In this document: piece by piece, positions 26,014 to 33,960 of the stretch
How the letters are laid out: every line of letters begins with the position of its first letter
Numbering within the stretch: position 1 is the first letter of the stretch
NCBI GenBank assembly: GCA_936914845.1
Contig: CAKZGE010000003.1
Location: 744,001-808,000, forward strand
Reading direction: 5' to 3'
DNA from: an uncultured Chloracidobacterium sp.
GTDB lineage: Bacteria > Acidobacteriota > Blastocatellia > Pyrinomonadales > Pyrinomonadaceae
Length of the DNA: 64,000 nt
Position numbers and translations under genes: made by a program
Notes under the pieces: model-generated
Database searches by the model: none
What the model saw: only the letters and a program-made list of their open reading frames with translations
What the model was told of the DNA's origin: nothing

Positions 26014-28014
26014 CTATTGCTCTATCTTATAGACCTTATATTGTCCGATCGCAGAGGCGACCGGGTAATGCGACGCAAAAAAAGCCTCGTTCGCCCGCAG
26101 TACATTCCGTTCTTCCGGAGATATCAGAACATATTGGACACCGTATTTGCGCATCAGCTCAACCGCGGCATCGCCGCCGCTATAGATCGTTTTGACGTCA
26201 TTTTCGCGCGGAACGTAATCAATGCCGTGTGAAAGCAAATGTCCGTTATACCTCATCAGAGAGGGGCGTCCCGACAAAACGACCGCCGAATTATAGGTCG
26301 GAGCATTTACGAACAGGGCATCTTTGGGTGTGGCAGATCTCAATCGTTCGCCTAAAGCAACGGCGTCATTGTCAAAAACAAGCATATTCACTTGTTTGGA
26401 TACGGTCCTCCATACATCCAAGCTGCCGGAAAATATCAATAATGCGAACGAGATGGCGGCCGCCATTTTCCAAGCCCCGTTCTTATGCTGCCACGCCCAG
26501 GAAAGGGCATATGCCACGACGATCACAGATACAGCGAACCAATAGATCAAAAGCTTTATATTGTCCCAATCCCACGGAGCAAATTTGAAAACATTGCAAA
26601 GAATAAAGATCAGTGCGAATGGAATGTAAAAGAGCAGCAACGATGTTGCTGCCGGAATGCCTTGTTCGCTTTTGTGCACGGGTTTGGCGTCTTTTTTTGA
26701 TGCGGCAACATCCTCCGGCGGTAAGCCATTGTCCGATGCCCGGAGAAAAACCAGAATTATCCCTGCCGCCAGAAGCGGAAATAAAAGCCCCGTATTCTTC
26801 AGCCAAAACCAGATGAAATTCATTCCCTGGTCATTCCATCCTAGGTTCAAACCTATGAATTCGCTCGTCCGTGTAGCGCTGCCGGTCATCGTCCAGATAA
26901 GCATCGGGAGAGCCGTGACCGATACGCCGATGCCAAAGGCAACCCATTCCTTCCACCGATCTATCCTCATTGCGAATAAAAGAGTGGTGACAAAGAATAG
27001 AACGATCAGGCTGTGAAGATGGACCAGCGGCAATAGACCGGCTGCAAAGCCGATAATAATGCCATGGCGAAGATCGATCGAACTTGCGGGACGTTCGCTT
27101 GGCGAAATGAAGATCTTCCATAGCCAAGACAGTACTATAAGTGTCAGCGGCATGCCGAGCAGCAAACTGCGTTGAGTTAGAAATAAGGTTGTCAGCGAAT
27201 TGCTCCAACGAAAATCGCCGACCGTAAAATCTTTCGGGAGGTGCCAAAGGTAATCGACAAAACCCTTTGGATGGCCCCCGGCATCTGCAAAAAAATACAG
27301 GAAACCAAGGCCCCCGCTAAAGAAAAGTAGGGCGGGTACGAGCTTTCCTGCCAATTTGTCGGCGGTCAACCGCACTGCGAAACGTTCCAGCACAACCAAC
27401 AGTGACAATGCCCAGATGACATTCTGTACCAGCATGGTGTCTTTTAGATCCGTCCCAAGCCGCATGAAACCCGCTGTGATAAGATCAGCGATGAAAGGAT
27501 ATGTGAACTTTGCTCCGAAATAGGACGGATTGTCCGGAGGGTAGTGGCCCGCCTCTAAAAAGCCGTAGATAGCTCCGAGGTGAAACGGCAGATCGCCGAG
27601 ATTATTTGACCCGCCTGTAAATATGCCCTGAGCATTGACGTACATAACGCGCTCAAAGAACATTACGAACAAGATCAAGAAGAATAGATAATAAGCAAAA
27701 CGACACAACTTTGAAGCATTTACACCCTGAAGCCGACTAAACGCCGTTTGACGGTCGCGCCGAGCTCTGCCGGCAATGCCGGGCTTCAGAAGCAATAAAA
27801 GCGGTGCCGCGGCGATCGCCAGCGAGGCAAGCACGGTCGGAACCGAAACTCCGCCGACGAAGCCAAGGACAAATAGAGTCGTTCCGAATATTGCCGAACC
27901 GATAATGGCACCTGCCGAACAACGCCAGATCAACGGTTCATCATCCGAAAAAATGTAGGTCAAAACACAGCCGGCGGCTGCGATCAGGGCCATTAGGGCC
28001 AATGAGATCAGCAT
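26014..28014 (-). CDS. large multi-pass membrane protein, GT-C glycosyltransferase-like
   Basis: 666 residues, roughly 13-15 hydrophobic helices. A loop after the third or fourth helix reads YVNAQGIFTGGSNNLGDLPFHLGAIYGFLEAGHYPPDNPSYFGAKFTYPF, which resembles the acidic first loop of GT-C enzymes. The C-terminal soluble portion (GVQYVLISPEERNVL...ASAIGQYKVYKIEQ) is the small periplasmic domain often seen at the end of these proteins. Operon partner of the Agl23-like gene; together they suggest a lipid-linked glycan or protein glycosylation step at the inner membrane. Family assignment is by pattern only. Confidence 0.75.
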   Translation of the reverse strand: MLISLALMALIAAAGCVLTYIFSDDEPLIWRCSAGAIIGSAIFGTTLFVLGFVGGVSVPTVLASLAIAAAPLLLLLKPGIAGRARRDRQTAFSRLQGVNASKLCRFAYYLFFLILFVMFFERVMYVNAQGIFTGGSNNLGDLPFHLGAIYGFLEAGHYPPDNPSYFGAKFTYPFIADLITAGFMRLGTDLKDTMLVQNVIWALSLLVVLERFAVRLTADKLAGKLVPALLFFSGGLGFLYFFADAGGHPKGFVDYLWHLPKDFTVGDFRWSNSLTTLFLTQRSLLLGMPLTLIVLSWLWKIFISPSERPASSIDLRHGIIIGFAAGLLPLVHLHSLIVLFFVTTLLFAMRIDRWKEWVAFGIGVSVTALPMLIWTMTGSATRTSEFIGLNLGWNDQGMNFIWFWLKNTGLLFPLLAAGIILVFLRASDNGLPPEDVAASKKDAKPVHKSEQGIPAATSLLLFYIPFALIFILCNVFKFAPWDWDNIKLLIYWFAVSVIVVAYALSWAWQHKNGAWKMAAAISFALLIFSGSLDVWRTVSKQVNMLVFDNDAVALGERLRSATPKDALFVNAPTYNSAVVLSGRPSLMRYNGHLLSHGIDYVPRENDVKTIYSGGDAAVELMRKYGVQYVLISPEERNVLRANEAFFASHYPVASAIGQYKVYKIEQ

Positions 28015-28084
28015 AGGTTTATCCCAAAAGTCATCGCCAATTCCTTATAAATTACTTCACTTTTGGCCGCAGGACAAAAAAGAC

Positions 28085-28114
28085 TTGAATTTAACTATCA
28101 CTAACGGCTATACT
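28085..28114 (+). promoter_or_regulatory. putative promoter of the DUF1906/FG-GAP gene
   Basis: TTGAAT (28085-28090), 18-base spacer, TATACT (28109-28114). A small hairpin GGCTA/TAGCC overlaps the -10. GGGAGG precedes the ATG at 28176. Confidence 0.5.
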
Positions 28115-28175
28115 TTTAGCCACTATCCATTAGTTTTAGCAATAATACGGAAAACGAACAACGGGAGGATCGCGA

Positions 28176-30521
28176 ATGATCAAACTCTATCTATCGGGTG
28201 TTTTGGCGTTGATATTGGCATTTAGCGCCTATGTCAACGGACAAGATTCTATATTCACGCATATGACGGGCATCGGTAAACAGTCCACCGACAGACCCTT
28301 TGCGGACCGGGCTAGGTTAAAGGGAGTCGCCCGTTCCGGCGGCGAGGTCATCACATATACGTTGGAAAAGGTTTATCGGACATCTGACGGCGGAGCTGCC
28401 TGGGCCGATGTTACGCCGGATCTGCGGAGAGGCGAGGTCATCAGTTCCGCCGCGGTCTCGCCTAGCGGAAGTCTAGAAATAGTGGTCGGCGACGAAGCAA
28501 GCCGAAGAATAACGTTTCTTCATTCGATGGATGGCATAAAATGGATGCGTTCGTCTATTGATGTCGAAGATGTCGATCTTAGAACGATACATCTTGAAGA
28601 TGCGAAGCTCATTTCTTCTCGTGATGAGATAACGCTCGAATTTCGCATTCAGACCGGTTCGAACTTCGAAGGGAAGGCGGTATATTTTTCTAAGGACGGC
28701 ACGTCTTGGCAGCTACGCGAACGCCAGGTGAACATACGGATCTCGGACGAGCCGGTAGAACAGGCGGCGAACGAATGGAAGATAGTGACGGAGGGCAGCT
28801 GCGCCGGGTATAAAAGCGGTTGTGTACAGGAAACGAGGTTGATAAAGAACGGGGAAGATCGAACGCCCGCCCCGATCGCCAACCTTGCTGCAACGGCGAA
28901 AGCACAGGCTTTTGAACAGGCAACGCCGCAATTCGCAGCCGTTGCTCCAGGAGGCTCGACACGTATCAGCCTGAATTTCGGGTTCGATAAGTGTACGGTC
29001 GGCACAGTAGCTCAAATGCAGACCTGGTGGAACAATTCGCCGCTGCATGACGCTAACATTTACATCAGCGGCAGAAACCGCGGATGTTCCCAGACACTAT
29101 TGACCGCAAGTTGGGTCACACAGGTTTCCGCAATGGGCTGGGGACTTATCCCGACGATCGTCGGATATCAATCTCCGTGTACATCGTCAGCGACATCGCA
29201 GAAATTCAGTTACGATGTCGTCATTGCGGAACAGCAAGGCCGCGAAGAAGCCGATATCGCTGCGGCGGATGCAACGAACCTTGGCCTGACGACCGGCAGC
29301 GTTCTTTATTACGATATGGAGCGCTATGACGAAACTGCGTCAACACCGGGCTGCCGCGCCGCCTCGACGGCTTTCTTAAAGGGCTGGACCGATCGAGTCA
29401 ATCAACTCGGATATGTTTCGGGCACCTACGGTTCACCCAAGAATGCTCAGGAAGATTGGTTGACGCTCGCTCCGGCAAGTAGGCCGCATGCTATCTGGAT
29501 GGCACGATGGGATAATGTGCCAAATGTCTGGACATATGTTTCTTTCGCGAGTTTTCCGACGACTGAGTGGAACAATCACCAACGGATAAAACAGTGGCAA
29601 GCACCGCACAACGAGACCTGGGGCGGTGTAACGTTCAATATTGACGGCAACGTCCTTGACGGCCCCGTGGCCGGTCCGGCAATAGCCAAAAATAAAAATG
29701 CTGATTTTGATGGCGACGGAAAGGCCGATATCAGCGTTTTGCGACCGGGAACCGGTACTTGGTTTTATATCGGCAGCGGAAGCTCCCTGTTCAATACTGT
29801 TACTTTTGGCGAACCCGGCGATATAGCGGTTCCCGGTGATTATGATGGTGACGGCAAAACTGATATGGCAGTTTACCGCCCCTCAGCCAACACGTGGTAT
29901 TTAAGGCTTAAAAATACTTTCCGCACACGATCTTTCGGAGCCGCCGGCGATATTCCGGTGGCGGCAGATTACGATGGCGATGGAAGAACTGACATTGCCG
30001 TCTTTAGGCCATCTACCGGTCAATGGTTCATCGCTTTTTCAGATAGCCGGGGAACATTTTCGGTATATAACTTTGGGCAGGATGGCGACACGCCGACACC
30101 TGCGGACATGGACGGTGACGGAAAAGCCGATCTGGCTGTCTTTCGTTCCTCGAATTCTACATGGTATTACCTAGGTTCCGGTTCCGGCGGTTTTCAGGTT
30201 GTCCCATTCGGCGAATCCGGAGATAAGCCCGTCGCAGGCGATTACGACGGTGATGGTTCCGCGGACATTGCGGTTTACCGAAGTTCGAACAATACGTGGT
30301 ACAGTCTGCAGTCCACCAACGGATTTCAGGTCAGAGCGTTCGGCGAGACCGGTGATATACCAGCTCCCGGCGATTTTGATGGTGACGGCGTGATCGATAT
30401 AGCTGTGTTTCGACCGGCGACCGGCACATGGTATCTACTTCAAAGCCAGAATGGTTTCACGGCCCGTGAATTCGGCACTTCCGGCGATCTGCCGGTCCCG
30501 ACGGCCTATCTGCCGCAATAG
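28176..30521 (+). CDS. secreted protein: sialidase-like N-terminus, DUF1906 glycoside-hydrolase-like domain, FG-GAP repeats
   Basis: 781 residues with a signal peptide (MIKLYLSGVLALILAFSAYVNGQ). Residues about 25-240 contain a BNR/sialidase-like strand pattern (VYRTSDGGAAWADV). Residues about 260-505 match DUF1906 (Rv2525c-like, GH25-related TIM barrel): NFGFDKCTVGTVAQMQTWW, GWGLIPTIVGYQ, GSVLYYDMERYD with the acidic pair, GTYGSPKNAQ. From about 515 to the end there are six or seven FG-GAP/VCBS repeats of about 38 residues, each with a DxDGDGxxD calcium motif and RP...TWY. Likely a cell-surface peptidoglycan- or glycan-active protein; activity of DUF1906 is not established. Confidence 0.86.
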   Translation: MIKLYLSGVLALILAFSAYVNGQDSIFTHMTGIGKQSTDRPFADRARLKGVARSGGEVITYTLEKVYRTSDGGAAWADVTPDLRRGEVISSAAVSPSGSLEIVVGDEASRRITFLHSMDGIKWMRSSIDVEDVDLRTIHLEDAKLISSRDEITLEFRIQTGSNFEGKAVYFSKDGTSWQLRERQVNIRISDEPVEQAANEWKIVTEGSCAGYKSGCVQETRLIKNGEDRTPAPIANLAATAKAQAFEQATPQFAAVAPGGSTRISLNFGFDKCTVGTVAQMQTWWNNSPLHDANIYISGRNRGCSQTLLTASWVTQVSAMGWGLIPTIVGYQSPCTSSATSQKFSYDVVIAEQQGREEADIAAADATNLGLTTGSVLYYDMERYDETASTPGCRAASTAFLKGWTDRVNQLGYVSGTYGSPKNAQEDWLTLAPASRPHAIWMARWDNVPNVWTYVSFASFPTTEWNNHQRIKQWQAPHNETWGGVTFNIDGNVLDGPVAGPAIAKNKNADFDGDGKADISVLRPGTGTWFYIGSGSSLFNTVTFGEPGDIAVPGDYDGDGKTDMAVYRPSANTWYLRLKNTFRTRSFGAAGDIPVAADYDGDGRTDIAVFRPSTGQWFIAFSDSRGTFSVYNFGQDGDTPTPADMDGDGKADLAVFRSSNSTWYYLGSGSGGFQVVPFGESGDKPVAGDYDGDGSADIAVYRSSNNTWYSLQSTNGFQVRAFGETGDIPAPGDFDGDGVIDIAVFRPATGTWYLLQSQNGFTAREFGTSGDLPVPTAYLPQ

Positions 30522-30551
30522 GCGGCGGCCCGGACAGGGCGGATGATCATG

Positions 30552-30603
30552 AAAAGAGCGCGTCCAGCGGCCCTAAAAGGCGGGCAAGGGCGTGCTCTTT
30601 TTA
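30552..30603 (+). terminator. terminator after DUF1906/FG-GAP gene
   Basis: Stem 30552-30562 with 30591-30601 (one G-U pair), a 28-nt loop region able to fold further, then T residues to 30602. It lies 30 bases after the stop. Confidence 0.7.
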
Positions 30604-30711
30604 TTGGGGCGACGGTGTAAAACATTCGCCGCGTCTTTTTGTTTCAGGCATTTGGAGAGTACAATATCTGTTTCGCGGCCCGCCGCAATTTCGATCTGAC
30701 GGGATAAACTT

Positions 30712-31815
30712 ATGCTTCAAGCCGGAATAGTCGGCCTGCCGAATGTCGGCAAATCAACTTTGTTCAATGCCTTGACCGCCCAGGAGGCGGCTCTGGCGGC
30801 AAACTATCCTTTTGCTACCATCGAACCAAATATCGGTGTCGTAGCGGTGCCGGACGATCGTTTGCCGGTTTTGGAAAAGATGAACAAGGCACAGAAAATT
30901 GTTCCGGCAACTGTGGAATTTGTCGATATCGCCGGGCTTGTGCGTGGAGCCTCGAAAGGCGAAGGACTCGGCAACCAGTTTTTGGCGAATATTCGTGAGA
31001 CGGATGCGGTGATCCAGGTCGTGAGATGTTTCGATGATGACAACATCGTCCACGTCGAAGGTTCGGTAGATCCGGTGCGCGATATTGAAACTATTCAGAT
31101 AGAGCTGGCGCTTGCCGACCTGGCCTCTGCCGAAAAAAGACGTGATAAAGCTGTTCGGGCTTTGAAATCGTCAAATAGCAAAGAGGCAAAAGCAGAAATT
31201 GCAATACTTGATAAGATCCAACCGGTGCTTGAAGAAGGGCGTCCGGCAAGGGCCGCAGAGCTATCAGATGAAGAAAAAGAGATACTGCGTACATGGTTCT
31301 TTCTTTCTACTAAACCTACCATTTATGCCGCCAATGTCGATGAAGAAAGCCTGGCGGATCCGGATTCAAACCCGCATGTACGGCGGGTAAAGGAACATGC
31401 CGCCGCCGAAAACGCTGAGGTCGTGGTCATCTGTGCCAAACTGGAAGCCGAACTTGTAGCTCTGGATGCCGCTGAACGCAGCGAATATCTTCGCGACCTA
31501 GGACTTGGATCCTCCGGGGTTGATCGCTTGATCAGATCAGCTTACAAAATGCTTGGGCTAATGTCTTATTTGACAGCCGGTGAAAAAGAGGTTCGGGCGT
31601 GGACGATCCCGGTCGGGACGAAAGCTCCGCAGGCAGCCGGCGTTATACATTCGGATATCGAGCGCGGATTCATCCGGGCCGAAATTGTCGGTTACGATGC
31701 ATTGATCAATGCCGGTTCGATGGCGGCGGCCCGCGAACAGGGGCTTTTGCGTTTGGAAGGCAAAGAATACATTATGCAGGAAGGCGATATCGTAAATTTT
31801 CGATTCAACGTCTAA
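30712..31815 (+). CDS. ychF: redox-regulated ATPase YchF (OLA1 family)
   Basis: 367 residues, full length for the family. P-loop GLPNVGKSTLFNALT, switch region NYPFATIEPN, G3 DIAGLVRGASKGEGLGNQFLANIRE, the altered G4 (YAANVDEES instead of NKxD) that gives ATP rather than GTP preference, and the C-terminal TGS domain (AWTIPVGTKAPQAAGVIHSDIERGFIRAEIVGYD). Ribosome-associated conserved ATPase in translation and oxidative-stress adjustment. Single gene; tRNA-Glu follows. Confidence 0.97.
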   Translation: MLQAGIVGLPNVGKSTLFNALTAQEAALAANYPFATIEPNIGVVAVPDDRLPVLEKMNKAQKIVPATVEFVDIAGLVRGASKGEGLGNQFLANIRETDAVIQVVRCFDDDNIVHVEGSVDPVRDIETIQIELALADLASAEKRRDKAVRALKSSNSKEAKAEIAILDKIQPVLEEGRPARAAELSDEEKEILRTWFFLSTKPTIYAANVDEESLADPDSNPHVRRVKEHAAAENAEVVVICAKLEAELVALDAAERSEYLRDLGLGSSGVDRLIRSAYKMLGLMSYLTAGEKEVRAWTIPVGTKAPQAAGVIHSDIERGFIRAEIVGYDALINAGSMAAAREQGLLRLEGKEYIMQEGDIVNFRFNV

Positions 31816-31819
31816 TGTG

Positions 31820-31848
31820 TTGATAAAATGCTCATCTATCGGTAAAAT
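31820..31848 (+). promoter_or_regulatory. tRNA-Glu promoter
   Basis: TTGATA (31820-31825), exactly 17-base spacer, TAAAAT (31843-31848), ending 11 bases before the tRNA 5' end. Good match to a housekeeping sigma-70 promoter. Confidence 0.75.
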
Positions 31849-31859
31849 CGCTTCTATGC

Positions 31860-31934
31860 GGCGCGTTCGTCTATCGGTTAGGACGTAAGATTCTCATTCT
31901 TGAAAGACGGGTTCGACTCCCGTACGCGCTGCCA
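31860..31934 (+). tRNA. tRNA-Glu (anticodon CTC)
   Basis: 75 nt including an encoded CCA. Acceptor stem GGCGCGT/ACGCGCT (one G-U), D arm GTCT...GGAC, anticodon stem TAAGA/TCTTG with loop TTCTCAT (anticodon CTC), T arm ACGGG-TTCGACT-CCCGT, discriminator G and CCA. No tRNA-type intron or second tRNA follows. Confidence 0.96.
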
Positions 31935-32080
31935 CCTGATCTTCCACCCCTTGGTCATATTTTTTTCGCCTTTTGTCCCGCCTCAGTGCGTCTTATCACA
32001 TAAATGATCGTTCCGAAGCAACTAGCGGCTATATTATCTGTCTATATTCTGACCGTTCTGTCTAGGACAACAAAAGCTAT

Positions 32081-32170
32081 ATGAAAAAGATCGATCGTGC
32101 CGTAACCTTTATGATGCTGTGTTTGGGCATTGTGATAGTTCTTAAAGATAAGATCATTGTTATCGGGTAA
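32081..32170 (+). CDS. possible 29-residue hydrophobic peptide
   Basis: ATG to TAA, 29 residues: a basic start (MKKIDR), one membrane-length hydrophobic stretch (VTFMMLCLGIVIVL) and a Lys-containing end (KDKIIVIG). The nearest purine-rich element (TAGGAC) is about 14 bases upstream, so translation is uncertain. Size and layout recall small membrane peptides, including type I toxins, but nothing proves expression. Confidence 0.28.
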   Translation: MKKIDRAVTFMMLCLGIVIVLKDKIIVIG

Positions 32171-32183
32171 AAATTTACCGATA
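32161..32183. repeat. AT-rich hairpin overlapping the small ORF stop
   Basis: Inverted repeat TATCGG-(G)-TAAA / TTTACCGATA with one bulged base. No T tract follows, so it is not a convincing terminator; it may shield the end of the small ORF transcript. Confidence 0.5.
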
Positions 32184-32244
32184 GTGATACAAATATCCTA
32201 TCTTAGTCGCGTAGTAGTAGTGAAAGGGGTTTTTACAGTGTCGA

Positions 32245-32384
32245 TGCCGGCGGTTCGGGAAGAGTCGTAAGTTGAAAGGGAACGTCTTTTCCTCCTAAGT
32301 AGCGGATCGCCGGCACGGCAAACGTAACAGTTTGCCAAACAAAGAAAAAGGGCCGTACTCGGATAGATCGGGTACGGCCTTTTT
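32245..32384 (+). ncRNA. candidate structured small RNA with its own terminator
   Basis: Closing stem P1: 32245-32257 pairs with 32303-32315 over 13 bp including two G-U pairs. Inside it, P2: 32258-32264 with 32286-32292 (one G-U), extended by CGT/ACG (32266-32268 with 32282-32284). Then P3: GGCAAAC 32317-32323 with GTTTGCC 32330-32336, loop GTAACA. The RNA ends in a strong terminator (32351-32379 plus T run). All wobble pairs are allowed only when the plus strand is transcribed. No plus-strand gene follows (dps is convergent), which argues for a free-standing RNA rather than a riboswitch. Promoter not identified; 5' end unknown. Confidence 0.5.
32346..32384. terminator. bidirectional terminator between candidate RNA and dps
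   Basis: Stem 32351-32361 with 32369-32379, 7-nt loop; T run after it on the plus strand and A-rich AAAGAAAAA before it, giving a T tract for dps on the minus strand. Confidence 0.9.
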
Positions 32385-32405
32385 CGTTTTGAATTTATCG
32401 AGTTT

Positions 32406-32885
32406 TTACGATTGGATGTGAGCCTCGACAAACCACAGCAGCTTGTCAATGCTGCGGGAAATTCCCGTAAAAAGGTCTGCCGTATCCGCGTCACCGAGCT
32501 TATCGCTGGCATCTATGTCGGCACGCACCTTCTTGCCAAAATCCGCCATCGCTGTGGAAAGAGCGTCAACATGAGCCGTTCCATCCGTAATTTCATGCGG
32601 ATATTCGCTTAAAGAAGAATTCTTTGCCGCCAAACGGACCGTTCCCATGGCCGTCCCGCCAAGCGTAGTAACCCTTTCGGCGATATCATCTACATGAACA
32701 TCAAGTTCTCCGGCAACTTTGTCGAAAAGCTCGTGCAGAGCAATGAAATTCTGCCCCTTGACGTTCCAGTGGGCCTGTTTTGCCTGCGACTTTAGATCGC
32801 TTGCGTCAGCCAAACGCTGGTTCAGCAAGGCGATCAATTTTTCGCGTTTCGCTTTTGAAATATCGATCTTTGTATCGTGAAGCAT
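32406..32885 (-). CDS. dps: Dps-like ferritin (DNA protection during starvation)
   Basis: 159 residues. The Dps ferroxidase ligands are visible: His in AKQAHWNVKGQNF, His in ALHELFDKVAGELDVHVDDIAERVTTLGG with the Asp and Glu of the second set. Dps 12-mers oxidise and store Fe(II) with hydrogen peroxide and protect DNA. The promoter region carries a perfect PerR/Fur-type palindrome overlapping the -10, so iron- or peroxide-dependent control is likely. No catalase or perR gene is within the window. Confidence 0.95.
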   Translation of the reverse strand: MLHDTKIDISKAKREKLIALLNQRLADASDLKSQAKQAHWNVKGQNFIALHELFDKVAGELDVHVDDIAERVTTLGGTAMGTVRLAAKNSSLSEYPHEITDGTAHVDALSTAMADFGKKVRADIDASDKLGDADTADLFTGISRSIDKLLWFVEAHIQS

Positions 32886-32912
32886 ATTTTTTCTCCGTTC
32901 ATCTAACTATAA

Positions 32913-32927
32913 TTAGAATAATTCTAA
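32913..32927 (-). promoter_or_regulatory. PerR/Fur-family operator upstream of dps
   Basis: Perfect 7-1-7 palindrome TTAGAATAATTCTAA, starting 28 bases upstream of the dps ATG. It differs from the B. subtilis PerR box TTATAATnATTATAA only at one symmetric position per arm. It overlaps the -10 element, consistent with repression. Confidence 0.7.
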
Positions 32928-32944
32928 ATAGTGGTGATTGTCAA
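32915..32944 (-). promoter_or_regulatory. dps promoter
   Basis: On the minus strand a perfect TTGACA (32939-32944), an 18-base spacer and TATTCT (32915-32920). The operator palindrome covers the -10 and the end of the spacer. Confidence 0.65.
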
Positions 32945-33006
32945 GGACGGTCAGATAATTTCCAACCCTGAGATTCTATCGGGTATCATAGTTGTTTGAT
33001 CTATTT

Positions 33007-33954
33007 ATGTATAGTTTAGCTGCGGACGCAAACACCCCTAAAGTAATATTGGACAATGCCACTCACATTGGCGACGTGGCATGGAACTCGATCGACCGGT
33101 TGTTGGCTTCCATTGTGGATCGGCTGCCGTTCATCCTCGCGGGGATCTTGGTATTGATCCTGTTTTGGGTGATCGGCAAGGTCATTCGGAGCATCTTTTG
33201 GGCAACGACGGCGAGAACCAAGCTCGATAACCGGCTGCGGATACTTTTCAGCCGGTTGATAGTCGTGTTCGTAACCGTCGTCGGTATCTTTACTGCATTC
33301 TCCATCATCGTGCCTTCTTTTGGCTTTGGCGATCTGATAGCGGGATTTGGCCTAACATCTTTTGTGATCGGTTTTGCGACGAAGGATATATTGAACAACT
33401 TGCTTTCGGGAGTGCTGATATTGTGGCAGCAGCCATTTCGAATCGGGGATCAGATCTTTATCGGCAATAACGCCGGCAAGGTAGAATATATCGGCATCAG
33501 AGCGACCTCTTTGCGAAAAGATGACGGCGAACTGATCTTGATCCCTAATGGCGATATGTATTCAAGCGCATTGACGATCAGGGGTGCGGGTGCACAGCGG
33601 AGAATGAATCTGAAGTTCAGCATCGGGTACGATGAAGACCTTGAACAGGCGAAAGCTTTGACGTACGAGGTGTTAAATAACACCGAAGGTATTGTAAAGA
33701 TGCCAAAGCCGCGGGTTGTGGTTACAGATCTGACATCAGACGGGGCGACGTTCACCGTCAATTTCTGGATAGATACCAATGAAAGCCAGCCGCTGGAGGT
33801 CTTTGACCGAGCTGCGATCTCGGTAGTCAAAGCTCTAGACGGCGAAAAGATCGAACTTTATCCTCCCGGATTGCTGATCGTGCGCGAACCGGCCGCGACG
33901 ACGGAAGAGGACGAAGCAGACCAACCGACCTTGCGAAAAAAGGATGATATTTAG
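33007..33954 (+). CDS. mechanosensitive ion channel, MscS family
   Basis: 315 residues from the ATG at 33007 (a TTG at 32992 is possible). Three membrane helices, the last being the pore helix followed by the beta domain: GFGDLIAGFGLTSFVIGFATKDILNNLLSGVLILWQQPFRIGDQI, the MscS signature. The cytoplasmic alpha/beta domain follows (KVEYIGIRATSLRKDDGELILIPNGDMYSSALTI). Acts in the inner membrane as an osmotic safety valve. C-terminus is acidic and unstructured. Confidence 0.93.
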   Translation: MYSLAADANTPKVILDNATHIGDVAWNSIDRLLASIVDRLPFILAGILVLILFWVIGKVIRSIFWATTARTKLDNRLRILFSRLIVVFVTVVGIFTAFSIIVPSFGFGDLIAGFGLTSFVIGFATKDILNNLLSGVLILWQQPFRIGDQIFIGNNAGKVEYIGIRATSLRKDDGELILIPNGDMYSSALTIRGAGAQRRMNLKFSIGYDEDLEQAKALTYEVLNNTEGIVKMPKPRVVVTDLTSDGATFTVNFWIDTNESQPLEVFDRAAISVVKALDGEKIELYPPGLLIVREPAATTEEDEADQPTLRKKDDI

Positions 33955-33960
33955 AGATGG

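Larger units (their letters stand above)
31935..32405. other. 471-base gap without annotated protein gene
   Basis: This gap between tRNA-Glu and dps holds, in order, a 29-codon hydrophobic ORF (32081-32170), an AT-rich hairpin (32161-32183), a candidate structured RNA (32245-32336) and a bidirectional terminator (32346-32384). The first 140 bases show nothing I can name. Confidence 0.6.
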
